From Biomphalaria glabrata (taxonomy: Eukaryota > Mollusca > Gastropoda > Planorbidae): a DNA stretch of 64,000 nucleotides. The notes below the pieces were generated by a model that was not told the DNA's origin, searched no databases, and worked only from the letters and a program-made list of their open reading frames with translations. How positions within the stretch are numbered: position 1 is the first letter of the stretch; each line of letters opens with the position of its first letter. Both the position numbers and the translations under genes were made by a program. Of the stretch, positions 46,589-59,386 are shown one piece after another. The DNA is taken from the NCBI RefSeq assembly GCF_947242115.1, contig NC_074725.1:12038511-12102510 (forward strand), in the 5' to 3' direction.

Positions 46589-49500
46589 ATGGCAATTGAG
46601 GTGGGTGCTGAATTCAATACATATGAAGACCTGACCAATGCCATTAAAGCTTATGAGGCAGCAAATTTTGTTAATCTTATCATTCGAGACACACGGAGAG
46701 TTGAATCAGCAGCAAAAAGAAATCAACGCAAGTGTTATAATGCAGCTATTAAATATAGTGATATCTCTTATTGCTGCACATATGGTGGGAAAAAATATGT
46801 CTCACATTCAACTGGGAAACGTATTCACAAGTAAGTCAGCTAACATTTAGTAAATAGTATTCATTACATGAATTTATACAAATTTATATTTTAGAGTTAT
46901 TTTTGTTTAACCCAATTACTGTAATTTAAAAAAAAAGAAACAGTAGTCCCCCTACATTTTTCTCACACGTTATAAATGTATTTTTGTATGACTTTCAACA
47001 GAACAATCAAACAGTCATGTCCTTTCTCTTTGAAAGTACGTGCAACAGTCGACGGCCAGAGATTGTTTGTAAGAGAAATGAGTTCTCTTCACAATCATGA
47101 AATATCTGAGGTAGGCTTGAATTTGAATGTTGCATTATCTTATGTTCTAACTTAAACATAGACGGATCGAAAACTGTCTTTGTTGAAGCTATAGATAGGT
47201 CTGTAACGTGAATCATTTAGTAAATTGTCACATATCTTTTCTAAACATTTTAGTAGATTTCTCATTCTGTTGTATGAAAAACTTTTTATCATTTTATCAT
47301 ACTGGCCTCTGTGTGTAGTCAATGATATAGTCAAGCATATTTACAGAAAACATTCAGCTCTGCTTTGCAATTATAAAATATGAATCCTAATCATTAAGGC
47401 TGACATGGTAACAAAATGGAACCACTATTTATACTGCCCAAGACAGCAACTTTATATCTGTCTGGACTGTGGCCAGACTTCAATAAATTTTACTCATGCA
47501 AGAATTAATCCTAATTCTGGAAAGACATAAGCATATTTATTCAGAGTAATCAAGAATTAATCATATATTCTGGAAAGACATTAACATATTTATTCAGAGT
47601 AATCAGTATAGTTTTTTATATCTCGCTCTGTGTATGCATTAATATTGCTTTGTTTTATTAACAGGCTGAGTTTAGACTTCATCCAAAGCAGAGAAAGCTG
47701 GACATTGATTCCCAAGAAGAAATTGCCAATTTGCTGAGTATGGAACCGGATAAAAAACTTCTGAGAGACAGACTCATGCAGATCACCGGAAAAGTTATTT
47801 TGATGAAAGATATTCACAATATTAAGACCAGACTAGTGAATCAAAAACAGAAATCTCCAGCAGACAAAATTTCTTTAATCAGTAAAGAAGACACACTTGC
47901 AAATAACAGTACGATAGAGCTGGGTGAGGCTGATATTCAGCAATCCAGTGGCGTCCAGCACCAAGTTCACTCTTTATGTGATGTCCACCTGCCACTGCAA
48001 AACAGTTCACATCTGACCATTGGTGACCAGCATGATGTCATCGATCAGCAAAACCAAAATGACTCACCAGCAGAGCGGCTTTGCTATATTGAAACCCAGT
48101 CCTACCAACAGTCTAGTGATTCCTACTCAGTTAATATTCAACAGTACCCAACTGGTTCTGTGTATGAGCTAACGCCACATCCCTATACAGTAAGCATCCC
48201 TGTTATGCAGGGAAATAATATCCTGCCAAGTATTGAGGAAATAAATGCACATGACATTACATCCACAAATACATTTCAGCACTGGACTGCTGTTGAAGAA
48301 ATTGGCAGAACCACCCTGCATGCAGGGAACTATCAAACTATATCCACACTCACTTTCAGCGAACATCAGAATGACTTACTTTCCAATGAACCACAAACTC
48401 TGCCATCCATCACAGTAAAATTCCCTTCCTCAGACTCTTCCAGCAGCCCCTCAACCAACCAGCCTGCTTATCATGAATATGCGCAGGGCCCTCAGACTCA
48501 GAAACTGAAAAAACACAGGCGGAGGGAGCAATCGAATAACAATGAAAAGAAGAAAAAGAAAAAATCTGCTGTGCAGACGGATAAAGACAACCTTGTTAAA
48601 AAGTATTTCCAGCAAGCCACTGTCAACTTGTTCTTCAACAAACGCCTAAAGACACCTGGTGAGTTAAACTATACATAGTTGTTCTGCGTCTTGCATGACA
48701 TCAGACTGTAAATGCAATAGAGGTTTTTTTTTTATATATCAATAAAAGAAAAAAAAGACACCTATTGGGTACTTCATAGACATCCATCCATCTTAAGCAA
48801 TGAAATAGAAACTTAAGGATTCATCATTTTGAAAACTAATTACTGACTTTTGAAATGGAAAAGAACAGCTATTGAGTTTAACATTGTTATGTAATTTTTG
48901 TCAATAATTCCTGATTATTTGTGTGTGTGTGCAGCCACAATCTTATGTTGTATAGGTATGTTGTTGTTTACAAGGAGTGTTGTATAATATAGCTTGTTTA
49001 CATTAAAGTGTTAATGTCATTACATTTGTTTCTTTTTTTTTTTATTTAATTAGAGAAAAGAGGTTCATTCAAATTTTTTCTACCTAAAGTTTGTGTTTTG
49101 AAATACATTTTTAATAACTTGTTTGTCAATGTTTTTATGTCATAATGTTTACTTTGCTATCCCTTAAAATGTGTAGTTTATGTTGTGATTTTTTTATTCA
49201 CATTTAACACACTTTTGGTCTACTTATTTTTGTTCATCCTTAAATAGGAAACAGATTTCAGAAATCTTTGAGGCAAGAAACGCAAGGGGGAGCACCCAAA
49301 ATGTCTGGTAAGTGTTTAGTTTATCAAAACTCTAATAAGAAACATGATATGTAAAAACAATAGTTTATTTATGAAAGACACATCAAAAGAAAAGGCTACA
49401 TACCATTATAATGATTCTTCTTACATTTTTTTTAATAAACAGATCTGTTTAGTTTTTATTGTCCACAAACATGGCCATATGTGTCATTGCGCCATAGAGA

Positions 49501-52500
49501 CATTTTGTCTCTATTAGACCTACATTTATTAAAAGTAAAGTATAGTTCCCCTTTCAGACCTTGAGATCTATGTGGCTGATGATGTAAAGATCACCTGTTT
49601 CTGTGGCCCACTGTTAACAAGGGTATCATGTGGCCAGCACAACAATCAACCGCCTTTACTTTTCCCCAACTAATGTCAGGTACCCATTAGAACTCGGTGG
49701 ATTTAGAAGTGCCCTAAAGATCCCAAAAGTAAAAATCCCATTCTTCACCATTTTTCAAACCTGGGACTCCGATTTGGAAGCCAACGGCTTTAGCACTCAG
49801 CCATCGACTCTCCTCTACATTTATTAGTAACATTTTATTTATATGTTCTTTGATTTTGTTGGGTTTATTTTTTATCTTTTCCTAGTGACCTTAATATTCC
49901 TATATCTGGGCCGGTCACCCATTCTGAACTTGGTAATCACAGCAACTTAAGAACCTAAAATTCCAGATTTAAAAAAGAGTGTCAACTGAAATACGTAATT
50001 AAGCATCCAAGCACTTAACCACTTGGCTATGTCATCCATCAGTCTTTTATTTTATATTTTACTTTTTTCTTTTTTTTTTGATATATCACAAAGTAAATAG
50101 CATGAATACATTTGTTGGTGTTTTGTTCTAGAATCCCAGTACCATGAAATGTTGAAACCCTTGTCTTGGCTTTTTGGTAAATGGCAGTCGGAGGCAGGGA
50201 AAGGAGAATATCCAACTATTTCAGACTTTACTTATGGAGAGGAGGCAGAGTTTACTCCCATTGGGATGAAACCCATGATAGAGTACAAGTAAGTAGGACT
50301 GTGCTGGAGTGAAGGGTTATATTACCTAGTCTTTTCTTGTGATCTAGTATATTCACTGCTATGGTTGATATATTTGTGTATCAATTTCTCAGCATTTAGC
50401 TTTTTATTGATTCTTTAATTGTTTGTGAATAATAAATGCAGTTTGCTAATATGAAATATATACTCTATGACTGGATTAATGGTTAACATTTTTTTATATC
50501 AAACTTTATCTTTGATAGAATCATCTTAAGGCCAAATTAATTTTTCCAAGATTAAAGAGCTAAATTTCTTATGCATATATGAGATGGAGGCTAAAGATTT
50601 TATGCATGATTAGACCAATATCATTTTTAAAATTTCATATGCATTCATCATTTTATAATGTGAAGTTTTTTTTCTCTAGTATTTTTATTGTGCAGATTAA
50701 ATTTATGCAACATTTACTATTTCTGCAAATATTTTTTTCAGTATCTGTTAATGTACTTGTTTCTAACATATTTCCAGTTAAGTAAAAAGTAAAGTTCCCT
50801 TTTCAGTCAGACCTTGACCTTGGTAGGTGATGTTTCTGTGGCCCATGGTTAACAAGGGTGTCATGTGGTCAGCACAACAACACCAACCACCTTTGCTTTT
50901 CCCCAAATAATGTCAGGTACTCATTAGAGCTGGGTGGACTCAGATGCGCCCTTAAGATCCCAAAATTAAAAATCCCAGTCTTCACTAGGATTTGAATCCA
51001 GGACACCTGGTTCAAAAGCCAAGTGCTTTACCGCTCAGCCACTGCACCTCCTTCCAGTTAAGTAGGCCTTTTAAGTTATGATTAAATTATTTGTTTGTTT
51101 TTTTTTATAATTATTTACGTCTTCACAGATTTTATTCCTGGAAGCCAGAGAACAAAATGCAGCTACACAGAGAAACTGGTTTCATCAGGATTAAACCAGA
51201 GACCAACCACATTGCCTTCATGGCTGCTCATAATCTAGGTAAGAAGAGTTTGTCGTCAATAATAATTTCATTTCATTAGTAAAGTTTCTTTCAACACCTA
51301 CTGTGTCCATGGGAAGGTGATGTGGAAGCATACCAACATTTTTTTTTAATTCTCTTCATTTAAATAAGAAACTTTTCAAATGTTTTTATCTTGGTAATTT
51401 CAAGGAAGTAAAGAAAAGGAAACTTTCTCCTGTAAACTTGAGATTTAATGTTTGAAAAGACTGTTAAATGCATGCTTGTGTTGTTATTATTTTTTGTTTA
51501 TAAATACTGTAAAGATAATTTTTTATTATTAAATGTAAAAAAAAACAACAAAGAAATGATCCTCGATTTTCATATGGAAAAGAAGGAAAATAATATTGCT
51601 TTTGTAGCTGGAGAGACTGTTGAAATAGTGCAAACTTTTAAATACCTTGGTACTATCTTAGACAATAAATTAAATTTTACTGCAAATACTAGTTTTTTCA
51701 GCAAAAAAAAGGGCAGCAAAGATTACGATTGCTTAGAAAAATGTCCTCGTTTAAAGTTAGTAACAAAAAAATTTTGGCTATGTTTTATCACGCTCACATC
51801 TGTAATATTTTAAGTTTCAATATCACTGCCTGGTATGGCGATCCGAACATACAAAATAAAAATAAATTTCATAGAATCCTAAATGCTGCTGGTAAAGCCA
51901 TTTGCACAATAAAAATAAAAAAAAAATAGGCAGCTGTTTGAGACAAACATTCATAAAAAAGCTAAAAATATTCTAGAAATAAAAAATCACCCTTTGGGTC
52001 AGGATTTAGTGATTTTATCATCACAAAAGAGATACAAGATACCTATCGCAAAGACAAACAGACACAAAAACTCTTTTGTTCATCTGCCAATCAAATCATT
52101 AAATAGCAACTATCTGATATAAACTTTTCGCATGTAAATTACGAGTGAGTCTGGTGTAAATGTATATTTTGGTTTTCTATAGTTATAATGTTTTGTTTGG
52201 TGTAATGCACAAATTTCCTTATGGATAATAAAGATTATTATTATTATTAATCCTCTTTTGTTAGACTAATTCATTTGATATCATAAATATACGAATATTA
52301 ATATTATTAACTCCAATATATGGTGGAATATAATATTCAAGAATGACTCATTAAAAGTCACACATATTAGGTTACTTTTGTCTGTACCAAAGAATTGTGG
52401 TTTTAATGTTAACCCACTGACACTTGTGTTTCTGTTGTTTTTAATTCTTTCTGATCTTTGTTTGTCTTATCTGTTTGTAGTTTTTGAAGTTCTTAGTGTT

Positions 52501-55021
52501 GAGGAAGTTCTTGAAACAGATTACTCTTGTTGTTTGGAGCTTTTCCTTGTATTTGATTTTTGTTTTGCTTCTTTACATAAATGTTTACTCTTGTAACAGT
52601 AAAACAAAAGTGTTAGATTATGGAAATAATTTCATTACATACAGTATGTCTCACTGTGAAGGACATTCATTACATGCAGTATGTCTCACTGTGAAGGACA
52701 TTCATTACATACAGTATGTCTCACTGTGAAGGACATTCATTACATACAATATGTCTCACTGTGAAGGACATTCATTACATACAGTATGTCTCACTGTGAA
52801 GGACATTCATTACATACAGTATGTCTCACTGTGAAGGACATTCATTACATGCAGTATGTCTCATTCTATTAAGTTTTCTTGTTGTCAGGTTCTTTTCATT
52901 GCTTGGCTCGCTAGGGGTTTACTTACAATTAAAATACTAAATATACTTTAATTTCAACATCCATGAATAACAATAATACTCTCCATGAAATAATAATAAC
53001 TTAAATATTTAATAAAGCACACAATAAATATTAATACACAACCACTAGTCCAAGAAGCAACCGTCCAACCTTCCTGGACCGGAAACGAGACGTCACTGAC
53101 TAATACACTCTCGCACATTCAAAGAAGACTAAATCATTCAGTTCATAACACATGCAAGACTATTCACATTCATAACCTGGGAGTACATAAACAAAATATC
53201 AAAGTGACATATTCACTCTGGCCATACTGCCCCCTGACACATTATTACATGCATTATGTCTCACTGATAAGCCAACATTCTATTCTTTTCTTGTTAACAC
53301 AGTCTAACTGCATCCTTTCAGTCCACCAGGGGTTATATTTCCAGTTGAGAGCTACATTGAGAAGCAGGCCTTCTGCCGTTCATAAGGACATGACCTGTAC
53401 ATACTTTTCATTTCAATTTTATTATTTCTTTGTGTCAAATAGTTTTGTGTATATTTGTGTTCCTACTATGGTCAGAGTGCTAGGCAATGTATTTTGTTTT
53501 ACAGTAGTTTTTTGGATGTCTTTATTTTTGCAACACTCAGTTTCACTGCTTCATTGTACAGGTGTAGTAGAGATTCAGGAAGGAGAAGTTCAAGGTCAAG
53601 AGCTGACTGTACAGACCACTAGTTTAGGGAGAACATCTTTCAACAAACCTCCAGAAGTCAAGTCTGTAAGTTGGAAATTATCTTGCAAGAAAAAAAAATT
53701 AAAATATGCCTTAGGGACTAATAGACCATTAAAGGGTATTGGAGTTGTAGTCTCAAACCTGATGTTTATTTTCAAGATTTTTTCCGGGGGAGGGGGTGCA
53801 AGTTGCAGCCTATGGCTTATTGTCATAGCTTCAACTTTCTTGTTATGGAAAATATTAACTACAGAGAATATTAAAGAAAACCGGAGACCCCCACCCTTCC
53901 TTCTGTTGAAAATAATCTGGCATTACCTCTGTACCTGGCACCTGCGACCTGTTCACTAACAATTACAATTGCTATGTTGTAAGATTGTTGTTGTGATATT
54001 TAGTGCACTGTAAATGGTTATCATGCACAGTGCTAAGAATCTTTCATCAGTCATTGTTGACTGCAAACAGATTTTGATTTGTAGTTTTCTGAAAGATCAT
54101 TCAATGCTACACACAGTGGCAAGTAAACTTAGCACAATCAGAATTGCCGGAAAGAAATCACAATGTTTCAACATGTCAGCAGTGTTTCTGCAATCTGTGA
54201 TTGTGGTCAAACCAGTTCATTGTCTCTTTCTTGGCAAAAAAAAAAAAACAACATCCATCACATTCTAGACCTTAGCCTGCAGGGGCCCATAATGGTGGGT
54301 TATTTTTTCTCTTGGGATTTCCAGATCAGTTTTACAAAGAAATTGAGGATTTTTTTGCATTTTAAAATTTAAGTAGCAACACTAATTGACATCTATTGCT
54401 ATTCATTAATCAATTTTGAAAATAAAGTAATTTTTTTTTAATTAGATTTTGACCTGGTGAAAAGCAACTATTTATGCTATTTATATATCTATGAGGTTGT
54501 ACTCTTAAGATTTAAGCTCAATATATTGTATTACTTTAAACTATTATTGCCCATATTAACAAAATGTTGATCTGCTTATAACATTTTAAAAGTTGACCAG
54601 TTCAATGTTAGATATTTTTCTCTTTAACAATATTGATCCCTAGGTGGTAGGGTTAGGTAGAATTCTGTTTATAGAAATTAGTAAACCATAATAATAATAA
54701 TAAGGCTTGTCTTTGAGTCCGAAGATTAGTGAGGAACCATAAACTTATAATAATAATAATACTAAATGGGAATTCTTACTGAACATGTTTATATGAGTTC
54801 TCAAGAAGTCTCACATATTTGTAGTGTTATAAACTGTCAATGCTGTTCATTACTTATGTCAGTGTTATATTGACTTGTTCATTTAATCTGTCAATGTTCA
54901 TGATCAGGTGAGGAGAACTTTAAAGAGAACTGGCAATGAACTGGAACAAGTGATGTCTATGGAAACCAACAAGACTGCTATGACTCAACATCTGAAGATA
55001 ACATTTAAAAAAGTGAATTGA
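46589..55021 (+). CDS. Zinc-finger (FAR1/ZSWIM3-like) - nitrobindin fusion protein, 629 aa, eight exons
   Basis: Exons: 46589-46830, 47002-47110, 47665-48658, 49248-49307, 50132-50288, 51129-51238, 53562-53665, 54908-55021. All introns are GT-AG and the phases fit (2,0,1,1,2,1,0). A TGA at 46568 stops the frame just upstream of the ATG. Residues 1-180 match the FAR1/WRKY-GCM1-type N-terminal domain seen in ZSWIM3-like proteins, with likely zinc ligands Cys63, Cys87, His111, His113. Residues 180-395 are Ser/Gln/Asn-rich and probably disordered; 397-417 is a basic, nuclear-signal-like run. Residues 472-628 are a nitrobindin beta-barrel: PLSWLFGKW (478-486), GEYPTI (493-498), HRETGFIR (534-541), and MTQHLKITFKKV with His620 aligned to the heme ligand His567 of human THAP4. 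Nitrobindins bind ferric heme and convert peroxynitrite to nitrate. The DNA-binding plus nitrobindin layout suggests a nuclear NO or peroxynitrite sensor, by analogy with THAP4. Two separate genes remain possible. Confidence 0.83.
47505..47607. repeat. Direct duplication of about 52 bp in intron 2
   Basis: 'aagaattaatc' to 'tattcagagtaatca' occurs twice head to tail (about 47501 and 47551) with a few differences. Confidence 0.7.
48741..48746 (+). promoter_or_regulatory. Possible intronic poly(A) signal after exon 3
   Basis: AATAAA about 63 bases after an in-frame TAG (48676-48678) that would be reached if the donor at 48659 were not used. Use of this site would give a short protein with the zinc-binding domain only (455 aa). 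Confidence 0.35.
49532..49814 (-). mobile_element. tRNA-derived SINE (family 1) in intron, 12-bp target duplication
   Basis: Inverted full-length copy; ctacatttatta flanks it at 49520-49531 and 49815-49826. Lies in the intron between 49307 and 50132. Confidence 0.88.
50785..51051 (-). mobile_element. tRNA-derived SINE (family 1) in intron, 13-bp target duplication
   Basis: Inverted copy; ttccagttaagta flanks it at 50772-50784 and 51052-51064. It ends only about 65 bp before the next exon at 51129. Confidence 0.88.
51440..52245 (+). mobile_element. CR1/Rex1-like LINE 3' end in intron
   Basis: Readable pieces in shifting frames: VQTFKYLGTILDNKLNF, then SFKVSNKILAMFYHAHICNI, then LSFNITAWYGDPNIQNKNK and FHRILNAAGKAI, then QLFETNIHKKAKNILEI. 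It ends with an (ATT)n tail at 52225-52245. The order and residues are those of the region after the reverse transcriptase in CR1/Rex-type LINEs. Several frame breaks. Confidence 0.82.
52632..52865 (+). repeat. 35-bp tandem array, about 6.7 copies, in intron
   Basis: Units with 'tcattacatacagtatgtct' and 'cactgtgaaggacat'. Small variants (gcagt for acagt) are scattered. A related single piece 'ttacatgcattatgtctcac' appears near 53245. Confidence 0.92.
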
Positions 55022-55835
55022 TACTCAGCAAAGTCTATGTTGTGTTTCTCCTGTGGCATACAACAATCCTCCAATGATTCTACCATTTATGTAATTCAAC
55101 TGTTGTTTCATTGTCTGTTTATAAGATGTGAAACATTTTTTTCTCTTATTGGATGCAATATACCTAAAACAAAATGTGATTTCAGGAATATAATATTGCT
55201 AGATCATTGGCATGAACACACATGAGGTACATTGTTGAAGATTGTTTTCTTCATGACTATACTAATGATAGCGCATGGGATCTAGACATGAGGAACATTG
55301 CTAACAAAAAAATGTTTTCAATTATAGACAAAGAAAGCCAAATTTCCTTGAATGTAAATAAGTTAGTGCACATGAATGCAAAGTAAAATGTGATCATTAT
55401 ATGAACTCTTATTTCATTATGACCATTCAATTAAATAATATTTCTACTATATCTTACATTGTTTAGCTCATTTTTACCAGACATTTTTGAGGTTTTTGTA
55501 CTTTAAAGTTGCTTTTTTTTTTTTTTTCAAGAAAAAAAAGCATGTGGGAAGATTTAGTATTCCTGCAAAGTAAATTAGGTTTATCTTCTAGAAATAGAAT
55601 ATATCATTCTAGCCAAAATATTACTTTCAGGAAAGTAAATGTAGATAATTTGTACTTGCTCTAAGGCTCCCCCTATTTTTTTTAAAGCTACTTCTAACTT
55701 CAGAATTATAAAATTACAAAACCAAATAGTCAAAATTAATTTTATTGTCATCCAATTAATAAAGCTGCTACTAAAAATGGTTAATTCCTGCTGCCTTAAT
55801 GAATAATGAACTGTAAATAAAACTGAGAGACTGTA
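55022..55835 (+). other. Probable 3' UTR of the nitrobindin gene
   Basis: AT-rich sequence without conserved reading frame; a good AATAAA lies at 55816-55821. Earlier weak hexamers may be used instead, so the end is uncertain. Confidence 0.4.
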
Positions 55836-55950
55836 AGACAGATCCTCAAATGATCACATTTCAGCATAGTACTTAAGTATGGGTTGAGAGACTCTGTAAG
55901 GCAGATCCTCAAATGATCACATTTCAGCATAGTACTTATTAAGTATATAA
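55822..55950. repeat. Direct duplication of about 60-65 bp
   Basis: 'gcagatcctcaaatgatcac' (or 'gacagatcc...') with 'atttcagcatagtactta' occurs twice, at about 55838 and 55900. Confidence 0.75.
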
Positions 55951-56439
55951 GGACTCATTGAAAGTGAAAAAAAAAAAAGAGATTAATCGGAAAAAATTTT
56001 GCTCCTAAGAATTTTTACAGAATAAAATTCGTTAACATGTTTAGACATACTACAAGAGGTAAATGCTGACAACTATAAGGTTATTTTAGTTTGAATTGTC
56101 AATATCATTTACTGCCAGTCCCCTTTGTGTGTCAGAAAAATGAACACAGGAAAATCCAACAAAATAATCTCATTATTATGGACATCTGACATACACAAAA
56201 ATCGCAAGCAAGATCAAGGCTTTTCAAAAAGTCTAAGTAAGAGGCATCTTTCAGTACTTTTACTGGGTTCAATACAGGTAGGCCTACTTAGAAACACTAT
56301 GACTTCGACTACTGCAGATCGATAATCCAATACTGTTAAGCGAGTAATTCTTGTATGTATGTATACATATTTCTATATAAATTTTATTTCGAAAACGACT
56401 TTAACGATTGCCACTTGAAAATATAGACAAACATATTTT

Positions 56440-58665
56440 GTAACCATAATACTAAGGTTATGGACTCATTCCTTACTTCTGGCGTTGTAGGCTACCATAT
56501 AATTCTAACACGCACTTGTCGGGACTTCACTAAAGAAATCAAATTTCGACCCAAACTGGATCGTCACTCTATCTTCGAAGAATTTCAATCTGCATTCAGG
56601 AAGTTCCGAAGCACAGACACAGCAGTGGTCAAAGTACTAAATAACCTAGACCGCAAATCAATCTTTTCCATGCTGGACATGTCCGCATCCTTTAACATGC
56701 TAGAATTTAAGATCATGATGGCCATATATTCTCTGCCACTTTTGGTTTAGCAGGAATCGATCTAAAGTGGCCCTATCCTAACATGACAGAACGCAACCAA
56801 AGTGTCGTGGTTAACTGGCAGTAACACACTTACTTTTGATGTACGGAGTACCCCAAGGATCTGTTCTAGGCCCAGTACTGTTCACTATGTGTACACACAC
56901 ACACTCAGCGGTGTCATACAGCCAACCGGCATTTCATACTACTTTGCCGATGACTCACTGTTGTATGCAGGGGGGGGGGCTGGCTATATGGACATTCGGG
57001 CAAAAGTCCGGTGGGGTGGTACCCAATCGTGCTGGTAGGGCCAGTGAACGGGCCGCATGGACGCCACTAAGACTCGTATCAAATTGTACAAGATTTTATA
57101 ATATCCTTTTATTAGAGGAGCACCCAGAGCGTCGTGATTTACAGACTCAAGCTAGGGCTACTAATCTAATGCATTTTCCGAAATAATGTAGGCTAATTGC
57201 CTATATCCGTATACAGTTCTTTTCATAGGCTTCATCCCTTATAGGGCCTAGCGATTAACAAGCAGCATAAGATATAAAGTTCACGTTGGTGTGAATATAT
57301 TCGGATGAATCTATAAAGGGACCAATCACAACTCTCCAGTCCAGATGGAATGTTCAGTTACATACTAATTGTTATTGGTATTATTGAGTCATAATTAATT
57401 AATTTAAGTAATTTTATTTATTATACATTAATAAATTAATGGATTTGTACATTTAATTCCATATGCCCGAGAAAATAGCTAGGAGTGAAACCGAATCCGA
57501 GGAGAACGTGCAGACGATGCGATAGTTGCTGTTATAGATACAGAATTATAAAGATGTAAAATTTATTGACAGGGGCGTATCTTGTAATTATGCCGTCTTA
57601 TACGCAAGGAGCTCGTGAACGAAGTCACTGCACACTAAAGATGTATTAAGAATAGGCTGAGAAGCATCATGACAAAAGGCAGAAAATTTCATGGTGATGA
57701 CTTTTGATAAAGACGTTCTTCGAGTAATCCATTTGGACATAGTCGAATAGTTCGTCGATGGGGGATCTTAACGACCTAAATTGTAAATATCAAGTACATG
57801 CCTCTGTTAATATAGGCCTACATGGTGGCATGATTTTTTTCACGTTATAAAAAATCCAATTTCAAGTGTCATTAGATAATACCAAGTAGTTTTAAAAAAT
57901 CATGAAGTAAATTGTCCACACTAGTAGAAATGCATTATGTTACATAAACATAAGCATAATGATTTTGATGATATGTATGGCATGTAATTTGGGGGCCGGA
58001 TTGCATAGAAAAGCCCTGACCGATTTGGACACACAGTCCGCCCCTAGTTGTACGATTCTTCGTTGCAAGGATGTATGAGTGGATGGCTCTAGATTATAGA
58101 TGAAGATAAGACAGAATAAATTAAAGCTGGCACTCGAAACGACATGACAAAAGTAGTTGTCAGGTTCCTTTTGTCCACGTAGTTCGCTATCTTTGGGTTT
58201 TCTGTGACTCAACTCTGTCTTTAGACCCACACATAATGCCATGGTAGCAGCTATACCAGATGACAAAATGAACAGGCTACAGCAAATTCAGAACACCGCT
58301 GCACGAGTAGTCCCACACATACAAATAAGTGATTCTGCTACTGCTCTCTTGCGTACACGCCACTGGCTTCCAGTGAGTGCAAGAATCGATTACAAGGTGG
58401 CCCACACTTTGTCATCAGTGCATCTGCAACAAAGAAATGTCGCTGTACTTTAGTGAGCTAATCACTCTCATTTGTCCCTCAGAGAGCCCTGTGCTCCATG
58501 GACGCTTCTAGTCGTGCTACGTTATTTCTTCAAAAGTTACGATTAGAGGGCTGCTTCAGTCCATGGACCAAAGGTTTGGAACTCGCTCCCCGTTGATCTC
58601 ACACAAACAACATGCTTCCCTACATTCAAGAAAAACATCAAAACCTACATGTTCAGATCTGTTTA
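56440..58665 (+). mobile_element. LINE copy split by another element
   Basis: 56460-56970 encodes reverse transcriptase pieces: 'EEFQSAFRKFRSTDTAVVKV', 'SIFSMLDMSASFNML', 'YGVPQGSVLGPVLFTM' and 'YFADDSLLYA'. The frame changes more than once. The C-terminal part reappears at 58241-58660: 'MNRLQQIQNTAARVV', 'LLRTRHWLPVSARIDYKVAH', then APPY-like remains. Between them lies a repeat (56968-58037). Much of the region after the FADD motif is missing, so deletion accompanied or followed the insertion. CR1/Jockey-like; dead. Confidence 0.75.
56968..58037. mobile_element. Element with inverted ends AGGGGCGGACTG, inside the LINE
   Basis: The left end 'ggggggggctggctatatgg' and right end 'acacacagtccgcccct' are inverted repeats, allowing for a G-run change. 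A related left end is at 38813. The interior has no transposase I recognise. Target duplication is not clear. Confidence 0.5.
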
Positions 58666-58848
58666 AAATTAGTTTATCATTTTAACTCTCGTGTTTATGT
58701 CTCTCATGCTATTACAGCGCCTACATTATGTTTGTTAACAGCGTTTTAGAAATTAAATTATTATTAACTCTTTCATACCTAAATAACAACAAAGCAACAA
58801 TACATTCAATCGCGCCTTACAAGCTAGCTACTGACAGCGTCAAGACTT

Positions 58849-59060
58849 CATGGTCTCATTCATTTCAAACAACCAAACATAAAAACAAATGGTCTCAATC
58901 ATTTCAAACAAGGAAACATAAAAACAAATGGTCTCAATCATTTCAAACAAGGAAACATTAAAACAAATTGTCTCAATCATTTCAAACAAGGAAACATTAA
59001 AACAAATTGTCTCAATCATTTCAAACAAGGAAACATTAAAACAAATTGTCTCAATCATTT
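58849..59060. repeat. 39-bp tandem array, about 5.4 copies
   Basis: Units with 'tggtctcaatcatttcaaac' and 'aaggaaacat.aaaacaaa'. As 39 is divisible by three, both strands are open; the frames are by-products. Confidence 0.93.
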
Positions 59061-59112
59061 CCTCCTTTATGAAATTGATGGTGGTTTATAATTTCTCATT
59101 CTATTTAATCCT

Positions 59113-59376
59113 ATGTAAAGTTTCCCTTTTCAGACCTTGCGATCTAAAGGGCAGATGATAGATTTCTATGGACAATGTTTAATGAGCAGGGTGTCATGTG
59201 GCCAACACAACCACCAGCCGCCTTTACTTTCCCGAACAAAAGTCAGGTACCCATTACAGTTGGGTGGATTTAACAATCCTAAAAATCCCTAAATTCAAAA
59301 TCCCAGTCTTCCTTCACTGAGATTCGAACACATGAACCCAGGTTCAGAAGCCAAGCACTTAGCCACAGGGCCGCTA
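59113..59376 (-). mobile_element. tRNA-derived SINE (family 1), 10-bp target duplication
   Basis: Inverted copy with the 'cagaccttgcgatct' tail at its left and 'agccacagggccgct' head at its right. atttaatcct flanks it at 59103-59112 and 59377-59386. Confidence 0.8.
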
Positions 59377-59386
59377 ATTTAATCCT

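Noticed and set aside
53204-53959. 251-codon open frame overlapping nitrobindin exon 53562-53665
   Set aside because: It is the true exon frame extended into both introns. Outside the exon it is hydrophobic and T-rich with intron-like codons.
58728-59158. Repeat peptides in the 39-bp array
   Set aside because: Same reason: 39 bp is divisible by three, and both strands are open.
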